DNA of 29,720 bases. Origin: JAUNKE01 sp041784625 (GTDB taxonomy: Bacteria; Bacillota; Clostridia; Peptostreptococcales; Filifactoraceae). The position numbers and the translations under genes are program-made. Location: positions 1-29,720 of the forward strand of contig JBHBDS010000092.1 of NCBI GenBank assembly GCA_041784625.1. The letters run 5' to 3'. Of this stretch, positions 1-7,613 are shown piece after piece. Within the stretch, counting starts at the first letter, position 1. Every line of letters starts with the position of its first letter. The notes under the pieces are model-generated. The model had not been told where the DNA came from, made no database searches, and was given only the letters and a program-made list of their open reading frames with translations.

Positions 1-54
1 AGAAATAGAAAATAGAATTTATTGAAGTTTTTTGATATGAGGATAGGAGAAAAT

Positions 55-2013
55 ATGGCGGATCATTTGAATCAAGTGGAAGAAAATGAAATATTGACTG
101 ATACGAAGGTAGATGGTGAATATGGTGCTGATCAAATACAAGTTTTGGAAGGATTAGAACCAGTTAGAAAAAGACCTGGGATGTATATTGGGTCAACTGG
201 AGCAAAAGGACTTCACCACTTGGTTTATGAAGTAGTCGATAATGCAATCGATGAAGCACTTGCAGGTTATTGCGAAAATATTTATGTGACAATTCTACAA
301 GATAATTCGATTCGTGTGGAAGATGATGGTCGAGGAATACCAGTTGAAATCCATCCTAAGACGGGAAAAACAACACTTGAAACCGTTTTGACGGTGCTTC
401 ATGCAGGTGGAAAATTTGGGGCAGGTGGCTACAAAGTATCCGGAGGACTCCATGGAGTGGGGGTATCGGTGGTAAATGCACTTTCAAAAAGCCTAGTTGC
501 GGAAGTAAAAAGAGATGGAAAAGTTCATCGCCAAGAATTTAGTAAAGGGGAATCGCTTTGTGATATTCAAATTATTGGCGACACCGACAAAACAGGAACA
601 ATCATTACATTTACTCCAGATGAGACGATTTTTGATGAGACAGTCTATAAATATGAGACGCTGGAACATCGATTGAGAGAACTTGCTTTTTTGAACAAAG
701 GAATATCCATTACCTTAGAAGATCAAAGAGAAGAGCAAGAAAAAACAAAGAATTTTTATTATACTGGTGGGTTGGTCGAGTATGTAAAATTTCTAAACAA
801 AAACAAAGACGCATTGCATGAAGATATTATTTATTTTGAAAAAAAGGTGGATAGCTATACGGTTGAAGTAGCGATGCAATATACTGATGCATACACCGAA
901 AATATTTACAGCTATGCGAACAATATCAATACGATTGAAGGCGGGATGCATCTTACAGGATTCAAAACTTCACTCACTCGTGTAATGAACGACTATGGAC
1001 GCAAAGCAAAATTTTTGAAAGAGAAAGATGAAAGTTTGTCAGGAGAAGATGTTCGTGAAGGATTGACAGCGATTATCTCTGTAAAACTCGAAGATCCTCA
1101 ATATGAAGGACAGACGAAAACAAAACTTGGAAATCCTCCTGTTCGTGCGATTGTTGATTCGATTACATTTGAAAATATCGAGGCATTTTTGGAGGAAAAT
1201 CCATCCTCTGCCAGAATTATTATAAACAAAACACTGACAGCACAAAGGGCGCGAGAGGCTGCGAAAAAAGCGAGAGAGCTCACCAGAAGAAAATCGGTGC
1301 TTGAATCGACTTCTCTACCAGGAAAACTCGCAGATTGTAGTGAAAAAGATCCAGCAAAATCTGAAATCTATCTTGTTGAGGGAGATTCGGCGGGCGGTTC
1401 GGCAAAGGACGGCAGAGATCGAAAAATCCAAGCGATTCTTCCACTCAAAGGTAAAATTCTAAATGTCGAAAAATCACGACTGGATAAAATTCTTTCTTCA
1501 GAAGAAATTCGTAATATGATTACAGCATTTGGCTGTGGCCTTGGCGATGAGTTTGATGAAGAAAAATTGCGCTATCATAAAATTGTCATCATGACCGATG
1601 CCGATGTCGATGGAGCGCATATTCGTACACTTCTTCTCACTTTTATGTTCCGATATATGAGACCATTGATTGAAAAGGGATATGTATACATTGCTCAGCC
1701 ACCGCTTTTCCAAGTGAAAAAAGGGAAAAAAGTCGCCTATGTATACGATGAAAAAAAATTAAACGAAACGATTGAAGAATTTGGAAGAAGTAACAATCCA
1801 GATGTTCAGCGATACAAAGGTCTTGGAGAGATGAATGCAGATCAACTTTGGGAAACGACGATGAATCCTGAGAACAGAACACTTCTCAAGGTGAATATTG
1901 AAGATATTTCGGCAAGTGATGAGACTTTTGTCATGTTGATGGGCGATAAGGTTGAACCTAGAAAAAAATTCATCAATGAAAATGCGCAGTATGTAAAGAA
2001 TTTGGATATCTAA
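55..2013 (+). CDS. gyrB: DNA gyrase subunit B
   Basis: ATPase and TOPRIM subunit of gyrase; with GyrA it introduces negative supercoils using ATP. The 652-residue protein has the GHKL ATPase fold at the N-terminus (VVDNAIDEA near residue 60, DDGRGIP near 90, HGVGVSVVNAL near 130). The TOPRIM motifs follow: EGDSAGG at 442-448 and DADVDG at 515-520. The C-terminal RYKGLGEMN segment is typical of type IIA topoisomerases. A TTG at 22 is in frame, but I chose ATG 55 because AGGAG (45-49) lies 5 nt upstream and 652 residues suits the family. gyrA follows after 18 nt, so the pair is an operon. The upstream promoter is outside the window. ParE is the alternative, but adjacency to a gyrA with a GyrA box makes GyrB much more likely. 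Confidence 0.97.
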   Translation: MADHLNQVEENEILTDTKVDGEYGADQIQVLEGLEPVRKRPGMYIGSTGAKGLHHLVYEVVDNAIDEALAGYCENIYVTILQDNSIRVEDDGRGIPVEIHPKTGKTTLETVLTVLHAGGKFGAGGYKVSGGLHGVGVSVVNALSKSLVAEVKRDGKVHRQEFSKGESLCDIQIIGDTDKTGTIITFTPDETIFDETVYKYETLEHRLRELAFLNKGISITLEDQREEQEKTKNFYYTGGLVEYVKFLNKNKDALHEDIIYFEKKVDSYTVEVAMQYTDAYTENIYSYANNINTIEGGMHLTGFKTSLTRVMNDYGRKAKFLKEKDESLSGEDVREGLTAIISVKLEDPQYEGQTKTKLGNPPVRAIVDSITFENIEAFLEENPSSARIIINKTLTAQRAREAAKKARELTRRKSVLESTSLPGKLADCSEKDPAKSEIYLVEGDSAGGSAKDGRDRKIQAILPLKGKILNVEKSRLDKILSSEEIRNMITAFGCGLGDEFDEEKLRYHKIVIMTDADVDGAHIRTLLLTFMFRYMRPLIEKGYVYIAQPPLFQVKKGKKVAYVYDEKKLNETIEEFGRSNNPDVQRYKGLGEMNADQLWETTMNPENRTLLKVNIEDISASDETFVMLMGDKVEPRKKFINENAQYVKNLDI

Positions 2014-2031
2014 TTTGGATTGAGGTAAAGA

Positions 2032-4479
2032 ATGGAAAATGAATTTAAGGAAAAAGTGATAGATGTTGAGATAAAGGAGGAAATGGAAACCTCATATATC
2101 AATTATGCGATGAGTGTAATTGTTGGTCGAGCGCTTCCAGATGTAAGGGATGGGCTCAAACCAGTTCACCGAAGAATACTTTTCTCAATGGGAGAGCAGG
2201 GACTGACACCAGATAAAAAATATCGTAAATCGGCAACCGTGGTCGGGGACGTAATGGGTAACTACCATCCACATGGCGATTATGCAATCTATGAAACGAT
2301 GGTTAAAATGGCTCAGCCATTTGCGATTCGTTATCCTCTTGTAGATGGCCAAGGAAACTATGGTACGATTGATGGGGACTCTGCTGCGGCAATGCGTTAT
2401 ACCGAGGCAAAAATGACGGCACTTGCGCTGGAAATGCTTCGTGATTTGAATAAAGAAACCGTCGATATGGTTCCAAACTTCGATGAATATAGAAAAGAAC
2501 CATCAGTGCTTCCTTCGAGGTATCCAAATCTTTTGGTCAACGGATCCAACGGGATTGCGGTTGGTATGGCAACCTCGATTCCACCTCATAATTTATGTGA
2601 AGTGATCGATGCGGTAGTAGAGTTAATTGATAACGAGGATGCGACGGTTGAAGATTTGATGCAGCATATCCAAGGACCAGATTTTCCGACTGGTGCGTAT
2701 ATTATGGGTCGATCTGGATTGATGTCTGCTTATCGAACAGGGCGAGGAAGAGTAGTCCAAAGAGCAAAAACTGAAATCGAAGAGCTACAGAATGGAAAAA
2801 ATCGGATTATCATTACTGAAATTCCATACCAGGTCAACAAGGCAAGAATGGTTGAGCGAATTGCAGAACTTGTAAAAGAAAGAAAAATTGACGGAATAAC
2901 GGATTTGCGCGATGAATCAAATCGTCAAGGAATTCGAGTTGTTATCGAAACCAAGCGAGATGTCAATGTAAATATTGTGCTGAATAATCTATTCAAACAC
3001 TCTCAGCTACAACAAAGTTTTCCAATCAATATGCTAGCGATTGTAAATGGCCAGCCAAGAGTGCTCGGACTTTTGGATATTATCAAAGAATATCTGAAAC
3101 ACCAAGAGGATGTTGTAACAAGAAGGACAAAATTTGATCTCAAAAAAGCAGAAGATCGAATCCATATTTTGGAAGGACTTCTAAAAGCAATTGACCATAT
3201 CGACGAAGTAATTGCTATCATCCGTTCGGCATACGATGATGCCCAACAAAAGTTGATCGATACATTTGATTTTTCGGAAGTTCAAGCGCAGGCAATCTTG
3301 GATATGAGAATGCGCCGTCTGCAAGGACTAGAAAGAGAAAAACTTGAAGATGAGAGAAATCAGCTTGCAGAAAAAATAGAGTATTATCTTGGTCTTCTTG
3401 CGGATCGACAAAAGATGCTTGGTGTCATCAAAGAAGAGATTCTTTTGATTAAAGAAAAATATGGTGATGCTAGAAGAACAGAGATTCTTGAAACAGAAGA
3501 AGACCTAGAAGACATTGATATGATAGAAGATGAGGACGTAACAATCACGCTTACTCACAATGGTTACATCAAGAGAATGCCAGTTGATACCTACAAAGCG
3601 CAAAAGCGTGGAGGAAAAGGTGTCTCATCCATTACGACGAGGGAAGAAGATTTTGTTGAAAAACTGATTACTAGCAGCAACCACGCAAAAGCAATTTTCC
3701 TTACGAATCATGGAAGATTATATCGTATGCCAGTCTATAAGATTCCACAATCTGGAAGAAGCTCTAAAGGGACAAATGTCATTAACATTATTCCACTTGA
3801 GCCAGGTGAAAAAATCACAACATTGCTCTCAATGAAAAATAATGAGGACAATGAAAAATTGATGATGTGCACAAAATATGGTATCATCAAGAAAACACAG
3901 ATATCCGAATTTAGAAAAAGCTCTAGAAATGGACTAATTGCGATTAATCTAAAAGATGATGATGAACTTATTTCTGCGATGGTTACCAGTGGAGAAGATA
4001 AACTAGTTGTTGTTTCAAAAAATGGAAAAGCCATTACATTTGATGAAAACGACATTCGTCAAACAGGAAGAACATCGATGGGTGTTCGTGCGATGAGATT
4101 GGATCCATCGGATGAGATCATCAGTATGGAAATTGTCGAAGAAAATAAAAATATGCTTGTTATCTCTGAAAATGGTTATGGCAAAAAAACTTCTGTAGAA
4201 GAGTATAGAACCCAATCTCGTGGAGGAAAAGGAATTAAAACCTACAATGTGACAGAGCAGACAGGTTATCTGGTAGGTGCGAGAATGCTTTCAGAGGGTG
4301 ATGAAATAATGATTGTAAACTCTGATGGAACGCTGATTCGAATGAATGAAAGTGAAATTCCGTGTCTAAGCAGGGTAACTAAGGGAGTTCGATTGATGAG
4401 AAGTGCAGACAGTAAAATTGTTTCTTTTGAAAAAATCGAGGCAAGCGACATTGATAAAGACGGGGATAATGTAGAATAG
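2032..4479 (+). CDS. gyrA: DNA gyrase subunit A
   Basis: Breakage-reunion subunit of gyrase, 815 residues. The catalytic tyrosine is Y123 in AAAMRYTEAKM. The C-terminal beta-pinwheel carries the GyrA box QKRGGKG near residue 525, which separates it from ParC, and a second RGGKG-like turn lies further on (nt ~4220). In the helix before the catalytic region the sequence reads HPHGDYAIYE: the residue equal to E. coli Ser83 (S. aureus Ser84) is Tyr84, and the Asp87 equivalent is Glu88, the usual residue in many Firmicutes. The Ser-to-Tyr difference is notable for quinolone binding. The start has GAGG about 6 nt upstream. No terminator is evident before the next gene 36 nt downstream. Confidence 0.97.
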   Translation: MENEFKEKVIDVEIKEEMETSYINYAMSVIVGRALPDVRDGLKPVHRRILFSMGEQGLTPDKKYRKSATVVGDVMGNYHPHGDYAIYETMVKMAQPFAIRYPLVDGQGNYGTIDGDSAAAMRYTEAKMTALALEMLRDLNKETVDMVPNFDEYRKEPSVLPSRYPNLLVNGSNGIAVGMATSIPPHNLCEVIDAVVELIDNEDATVEDLMQHIQGPDFPTGAYIMGRSGLMSAYRTGRGRVVQRAKTEIEELQNGKNRIIITEIPYQVNKARMVERIAELVKERKIDGITDLRDESNRQGIRVVIETKRDVNVNIVLNNLFKHSQLQQSFPINMLAIVNGQPRVLGLLDIIKEYLKHQEDVVTRRTKFDLKKAEDRIHILEGLLKAIDHIDEVIAIIRSAYDDAQQKLIDTFDFSEVQAQAILDMRMRRLQGLEREKLEDERNQLAEKIEYYLGLLADRQKMLGVIKEEILLIKEKYGDARRTEILETEEDLEDIDMIEDEDVTITLTHNGYIKRMPVDTYKAQKRGGKGVSSITTREEDFVEKLITSSNHAKAIFLTNHGRLYRMPVYKIPQSGRSSKGTNVINIIPLEPGEKITTLLSMKNNEDNEKLMMCTKYGIIKKTQISEFRKSSRNGLIAINLKDDDELISAMVTSGEDKLVVVSKNGKAITFDENDIRQTGRTSMGVRAMRLDPSDEIISMEIVEENKNMLVISENGYGKKTSVEEYRTQSRGGKGIKTYNVTEQTGYLVGARMLSEGDEIMIVNSDGTLIRMNESEIPCLSRVTKGVRLMRSADSKIVSFEKIEASDIDKDGDNVE

Positions 4480-4515
4480 TATTAAAATATCTTTGGTTTG
4501 AGAAAGAAGATTACT

Positions 4516-5103
4516 ATGAAAAACAGAGTAAAGAAAAAAGTTAAAAAGAAAAAAATGGCTTCGTTTATCGTTGGGGCTACCGTTGGAACTGTCGCAGGGA
4601 TTCTTTTGGCAAAAAAACCTGGCGATGAGCTGATGGATAATATCGGAGAAAATCTTGAAGTAATCAAGAAAAAAGCAAAGGATGCATACGACAACAAAGA
4701 GGAAATTATCGACAATATGAGTCGTAACATCAAAAAAATTACAAACTCAGAAATCAAAAATTTTATCGAGCCAAAATATTATGCAAAAGTTTTTGATACG
4801 GACGGAAAATTAAAAGAAAATATCCGAGATATGAAAGAGGATGTGGAAGAGTTTATCGATGAATTTAGTGATAAATTCGAAAATCAATTCAAAAAAACAA
4901 AGAAAGAAGTAAAAAAAGCAGCAAAAAAAATAAAAAAATCATCCAACGAAGTTGGTGAGGAACTAGAAGAAGTTTTTGTAGATGCTAACGATGCGATTCA
5001 AGGCATTACACAAGATTTTTCAGAAGTTGCTAGTAATGTGACTGATGAGATCAAAGAGTCGGTATCAAAACTTTCGGATGAAATTGAGGAATCTTCTAAT
5101 TAA
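4516..5103 (+). CDS. YtxH-like stress/envelope protein
   Basis: A 195-residue, very Lys/Glu-rich protein. It has a short basic N-terminus (KKKVKKKK), one hydrophobic segment rich in small residues (FIVGATVGTVAGILLA, ending in KKPGDEL), and a long amphipathic, probably coiled-coil tail. The Gly/Ala-rich helix followed by a PG-D-E-type turn is the signature of the YtxH family, small membrane-associated proteins; in Bacillus ytxH sits with ytxG and is general-stress induced. ATG 4516 was preferred over the in-frame TTG at 4498; a purine-rich AGAAAGAAG precedes it, so the ribosome site is weak. An ATG at 4555, just before the hydrophobic segment, is an alternative. Next to a DUF948 gene and an anti-sigma cascade, it probably belongs to the SigB regulon, which is an inference. 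Confidence 0.75.
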   Translation: MKNRVKKKVKKKKMASFIVGATVGTVAGILLAKKPGDELMDNIGENLEVIKKKAKDAYDNKEEIIDNMSRNIKKITNSEIKNFIEPKYYAKVFDTDGKLKENIRDMKEDVEEFIDEFSDKFENQFKKTKKEVKKAAKKIKKSSNEVGEELEEVFVDANDAIQGITQDFSEVASNVTDEIKESVSKLSDEIEESSN

Positions 5104-5151
5104 CAAAAAATCTGATGAAGACGAATTAGATAATGTGTAGAGGAGGACGAA

Positions 5152-5484
5152 ATGGCAGTTTGGGAAATTGGAATACTACTGATGGGAATCGGCGTGCTAA
5201 TCTTGTGCATTTTTGCAGCAACAACTGTAAGAGATTTGGGCGCAAGCATCAAGCGCATTGACCGAATGCTTACCGACAAAAATGGTGAAATTGAAACGAT
5301 TATAAATAATACAGCTAGCATCACAACAGAGGTTGAAGGGATTACAGCCAACATCAATAAGGTAACGGATGTTGTTGGAATTGTAAGTTCTGTTTCGTCG
5401 GGAATTGCAAGTAGATTCAAAAAAGATCAAGACGAAACAGAGGATGCTTATGAAGACCTCTTTGATGACGAAGAAATAATCTAA
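5152..5484 (+). CDS. DUF948 (YtxG-like) membrane protein
   Basis: A 110-residue protein with an N-terminal transmembrane helix (IGILLMGIGVLILCIFAATTV). Next comes a heptad-like region with repeated I/V and T/N positions (TIINNTASITTEVEGI...), then a short acidic tail ending DLFDDEEII. This matches the DUF948/YtxG family of membrane-anchored, methyl-acceptor-like helical proteins. The start is well supported by AGAGGAGG about 5 nt upstream. It follows the YtxH-like gene by 48 nt and precedes rsbV by 19 nt, recalling the Bacillus ytxGHJ general-stress group. The biochemical function of the family is not settled, and none is claimed here. Confidence 0.8.
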   Translation: MAVWEIGILLMGIGVLILCIFAATTVRDLGASIKRIDRMLTDKNGEIETIINNTASITTEVEGITANINKVTDVVGIVSSVSSGIASRFKKDQDETEDAYEDLFDDEEII

Positions 5485-5503
5485 ATTCCTTGGGGAGAAT
5501 GCA

Positions 5504-5812
5504 ATGGTAAAAGTAAATTTTGGAACAGATAACGAAAAAAACTACACACTATATGTTGTAGGTGAAATTGATCTTAATACGGTTGATATACTAGAAAATG
5601 CGATTAATCAAGCCTTAGAAAAAAAGAAAGATTTGATTATTGACATGACCGATGTTAAGTTTATAGATTCAACGGGTATAGGGTTACTAGTTCAAACGTA
5701 TAAAAAACTTAAGCAGGATAATAACACGATAACAGTTCTCAATGCACGTGAAAATGTAAGGAAGGTATTCAAAATCACCTGTCTAGAGGAAACTTTCAAC
5801 ATGGGGGTGTAA
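5504..5812 (+). CDS. rsbV: Anti-sigma factor antagonist (STAS domain, RsbV-like)
   Basis: A 102-residue single STAS domain. The segment VKFIDSTGIGLLV carries the serine (S56) that the partner kinase phosphorylates in the RsbV/SpoIIAA family. When unphosphorylated, such proteins bind the anti-sigma kinase and release the sigma factor. The ribosome site is GGGGAG about 8 nt upstream. It is followed after 3 nt by rsbW and then by a SigB-family gene, the classic partner-switch order. No PP2C phosphatase (RsbU/RsbP/SpoIIE-like), the usual input, lies in this window. SpoIIAA is the alternative name. The SigB-type sigma factor downstream and the stress-type neighbours favour RsbV. Confidence 0.88.
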   Translation: MVKVNFGTDNEKNYTLYVVGEIDLNTVDILENAINQALEKKKDLIIDMTDVKFIDSTGIGLLVQTYKKLKQDNNTITVLNARENVRKVFKITCLEETFNMGV

Positions 5813-5815
5813 TTA

Positions 5816-6238
5816 GTGATCGATATGAATCAAAATAATATTATTAAAATGACTGTACCAACAGACTCCTCAAATATTTCTGTTGTTCGTATGACTGCGT
5901 CTTCAATTGCTAATCGAATCGGTTTTAACATTGAAGAAATTGATGATGTAAAAATTGCAGTATCGGAAGCATGTACCAATGTAATTAAACATTCAAAGGT
6001 GCCAACCTTTGATCTTTTCTTTGGACAAGGACACAACTATATCGAAATACAGATTAAGGATGCTGGAGTAGGATATGATTTTTCCACACTAAAAGATCCT
6101 GAATTTGATGAAGAGCGTGAAAGTGGTGGACTTGGAATTTATATAATCAAAATGCTGATGGATGATGTAGTCATTCAATCAGAGTCCGACAAAGGTACTA
6201 CGATATATATGAAAAAAGAAGCGAGAAATGAGGACTGA
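5816..6238 (+). CDS. rsbW: Anti-sigma factor serine kinase (RsbW-like)
   Basis: A 140-residue GHKL-type ATPase/kinase. It binds and holds the sigma factor and inactivates RsbV by phosphorylating its serine. Visible motifs are the N-box EACTNVIKHS (E51, N55), G1-like DAGVGYDF (D82), and G2-like GGLGIYIIKMLMD (104-116). It starts with GTG 5816, three nt after the rsbV stop, with GGGGGTG overlapping the end of rsbV as ribosome site, so translation is likely coupled. The sigma gene begins 3 nt after its stop. SpoIIAB is the family alternative; the assignment rests on gene order. Confidence 0.88.
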   Translation: MIDMNQNNIIKMTVPTDSSNISVVRMTASSIANRIGFNIEEIDDVKIAVSEACTNVIKHSKVPTFDLFFGQGHNYIEIQIKDAGVGYDFSTLKDPEFDEERESGGLGIYIIKMLMDDVVIQSESDKGTTIYMKKEARNED

Positions 6239-6241
6239 TAA

Positions 6242-7039
6242 ATGTCAAAAAGTTCTAAAAGTCAAATGGAACTTTTTGCCAATCAGAACCTGAAAGATTA
6301 CGATACAAGAGAGCTGTTTGTTTTGTTTGCCAACGGGCGTGATCGAGAAATTAGGAATGAAATTGTCAATCGTAATATCTATATTGCTGAACTTCTCGCA
6401 AAGCGATATATCGGCAAAGGAATAGAGTACGAGGATATTTTCCAAATAGCCTCCTTAGCACTAATTTATGCGGTTGAACGATTTGATATTAATAGAGGAT
6501 TTGAATTTTCTAGTTTTGCGACCCCAACAATCGTAGGCGAGATAAAAAGATATTTTAGGGATAAGGGTTGGGCAATTAAAGTTCCACGTAAAACTCAAGA
6601 GCTCGCACTAAAAATTAATGATGCGAGAGAAAAAATACAGTCTAATATTGGTGCTGTACCCAAAGTCATTGATATTGCAAATTACCTTAATGTAACAGAA
6701 GAAGAAGTAATGGAAGCGATGGAGGCATCTCAATTATTTTCTATCCGAAGCCTTGATTTGATGAAAGAAAATAGCGATAATGATTCTTCAGTAAGTTTTG
6801 TTGAAATTCTTGGGAAAGAAGATCGAAGTTTTTCGGATATTGAAAATGTTGATTTTATACATCGTTTTATCGATAAACTAAATGTGGTTGAACGAAAAAT
6901 ATTAGAAGGTAGATTTTTTGAAAACAAAACGCAGGTTGTTATTGCAAAAGAATTGGAATTGTCGCAGATGACGATTTCAAGAATCGAGAAAAAAGTATTA
7001 GCAAAATTAAAAGAAGAATATCAAAAAACGATGAATTAA
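6242..7039 (+). CDS. sigB: SigB/SigF/SigG-family RNA polymerase sigma factor
   Basis: A 265-residue alternative sigma factor. Region 2 includes GIEYEDIFQIASLALIYAVE and the promoter-melting/-10 recognition stretch FATPTIVGEIKRYFRDKGW followed by KVPRKTQEL. Region 3 covers roughly residues 125-170. Region 4 ends with a helix-turn-helix (KTQVVIAKELELSQMTISRIEKK). The length and FATPTIVGEIKR motif fit the SigB/F/G group. Placement directly behind rsbV-rsbW means its activity is set by partner switching. Two YtxGH-like stress genes lie in the same run, so general stress is the best guess; a sporulation SigF cannot be fully excluded. A hairpin overlaps its stop codon. Confidence 0.88.
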   Translation: MSKSSKSQMELFANQNLKDYDTRELFVLFANGRDREIRNEIVNRNIYIAELLAKRYIGKGIEYEDIFQIASLALIYAVERFDINRGFEFSSFATPTIVGEIKRYFRDKGWAIKVPRKTQELALKINDAREKIQSNIGAVPKVIDIANYLNVTEEEVMEAMEASQLFSIRSLDLMKENSDNDSSVSFVEILGKEDRSFSDIENVDFIHRFIDKLNVVERKILEGRFFENKTQVVIAKELELSQMTISRIEKKVLAKLKEEYQKTMN

Positions 7040-7062
7040 GGTGGACGCTGAGTCCACCTTTT
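7038..7062 (+). terminator. Hairpin terminator after sigB
   Basis: A perfect 9-bp stem, AAGGTGGAC (7038-7046) with GTCCACCTT (7052-7060), encloses a 5-nt loop; the plus-strand T tract begins within the stem's 3' arm. The 5' arm overlaps the sigB stop codon. Because the stem starts with AA it could also slow transcription from the reverse-strand gene at 7073-7258, though the T tract on that strand is poor. The same GGTGGAC stem forms the core of a much longer hairpin at 20089-20145. Confidence 0.8.
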
Positions 7063-7072
7063 GTAATAGAAA

Positions 7073-7258
7073 TTATATTAGACTATCTAAATATTGAAAT
7101 AAATACGTATTCATCCGAAAAATCACGAGAATTCGAGTGTGATCTTCTAGTTCTAAAATGGTATCTCCTGTTTTTTTGATTGATTCTAAGTGTTCGTTTA
7201 ATACGGATAGCGCTTCGTCATAATGTGCTTTACTTAAATTGATATTATGTGTTTTCAT
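7073..7258 (-). CDS. Small hypothetical protein (61 aa)
   Basis: A reverse-strand 61-residue reading frame starting MKTHNINLSKAHYDEALSVL. It is preceded by a good ribosome site (AAAGGAG, 4-5 nt before the ATG), which is the main reason to believe it. It has no signal peptide; the sequence suggests a helical, Leu-rich small soluble protein (SVLNEHLESIKK, then ILELEDHTRILVI). It converges with sigB and shares the hairpin at 7038-7060. I do not recognise the family. A reverse-strand AT-rich TATAAA-like element lies near 7275. Confidence 0.55.
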   Translation of the reverse strand: MKTHNINLSKAHYDEALSVLNEHLESIKKTGDTILELEDHTRILVIFRMNTYLFQYLDSLI

Positions 7259-7592
7259 AGCACTCCTTTTGATCTATTTTATACTAACCGCTCATAAGTA
7301 GATATTCATTTTGGTATTAAAGCAGTTAAAACATTGTATTTCTGTGAATGGATATTTGATATTTTGTTTAATTATTCATGGGTCACAAAGGAAATTATTG
7401 CAGCAAATAGTCGGCCTTTCTATGATTATTTTAACATATAGATTACAAAAGAAAAACTTTTTTGTAAAAATTTCCATATTTGGAAGAATTTTGCCACGTA
7501 TTATGTTAAAATTAATTGTGGCGTTTAGTCATTTATTTTTTGTGGGTTTTGTTGGAAAGTAATCATTTCAAAAAGAAATGGTTTGAGAATAA
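7259..7592. promoter_or_regulatory. Intergenic region upstream of secA; weak promoter candidate
   Basis: This 334-nt stretch holds no gene I can support. On the plus strand TTGGAA (7480-7485) and TATGTT (7502-7507), 16 nt apart, form a modest promoter candidate for secA. The -35 element is part of a dyad TTCCA-TATT-TGGAA (7472-7485). A second small hairpin, CATTTC (7564-7569) with GAAATG (7575-7580), sits just before the secA start region and may affect translation. The stretch is otherwise AT-rich with no clear terminator. Confidence 0.3.
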
Positions 7593-7613
7593 ATGAAAGT
7601 AGAGGTATTAGAA

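Noticed and set aside
22..54. TTG 22 as start of GyrB
   Set aside because: No ribosome site upstream, and ATG 55 has AGGAG at proper spacing and a family-like length.
1498..1713. Many reverse-strand open frames inside gyrB, gyrA, secA, the Ig-repeat gene and the H-NOX gene
   Set aside because: Shadows of strongly conserved genes; they lack ribosome sites and plausible protein composition.
4451..4477. TTGATA / TAGAAT promoter-like pair at the end of gyrA
   Set aside because: Spacer is only 15 nt and it lies in coding sequence; not strong enough to call a promoter for the YtxH-like gene.
7311..7562. 83-codon TTG-initiated frame upstream of secA, and a second overlapping ~45-codon open stretch ending ...FYDYFNI
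   Set aside because: No ribosome binding site before either, composition typical of AT-rich noncoding DNA translated (F, I, L, K), and no recognisable family; treated as the secA upstream region.
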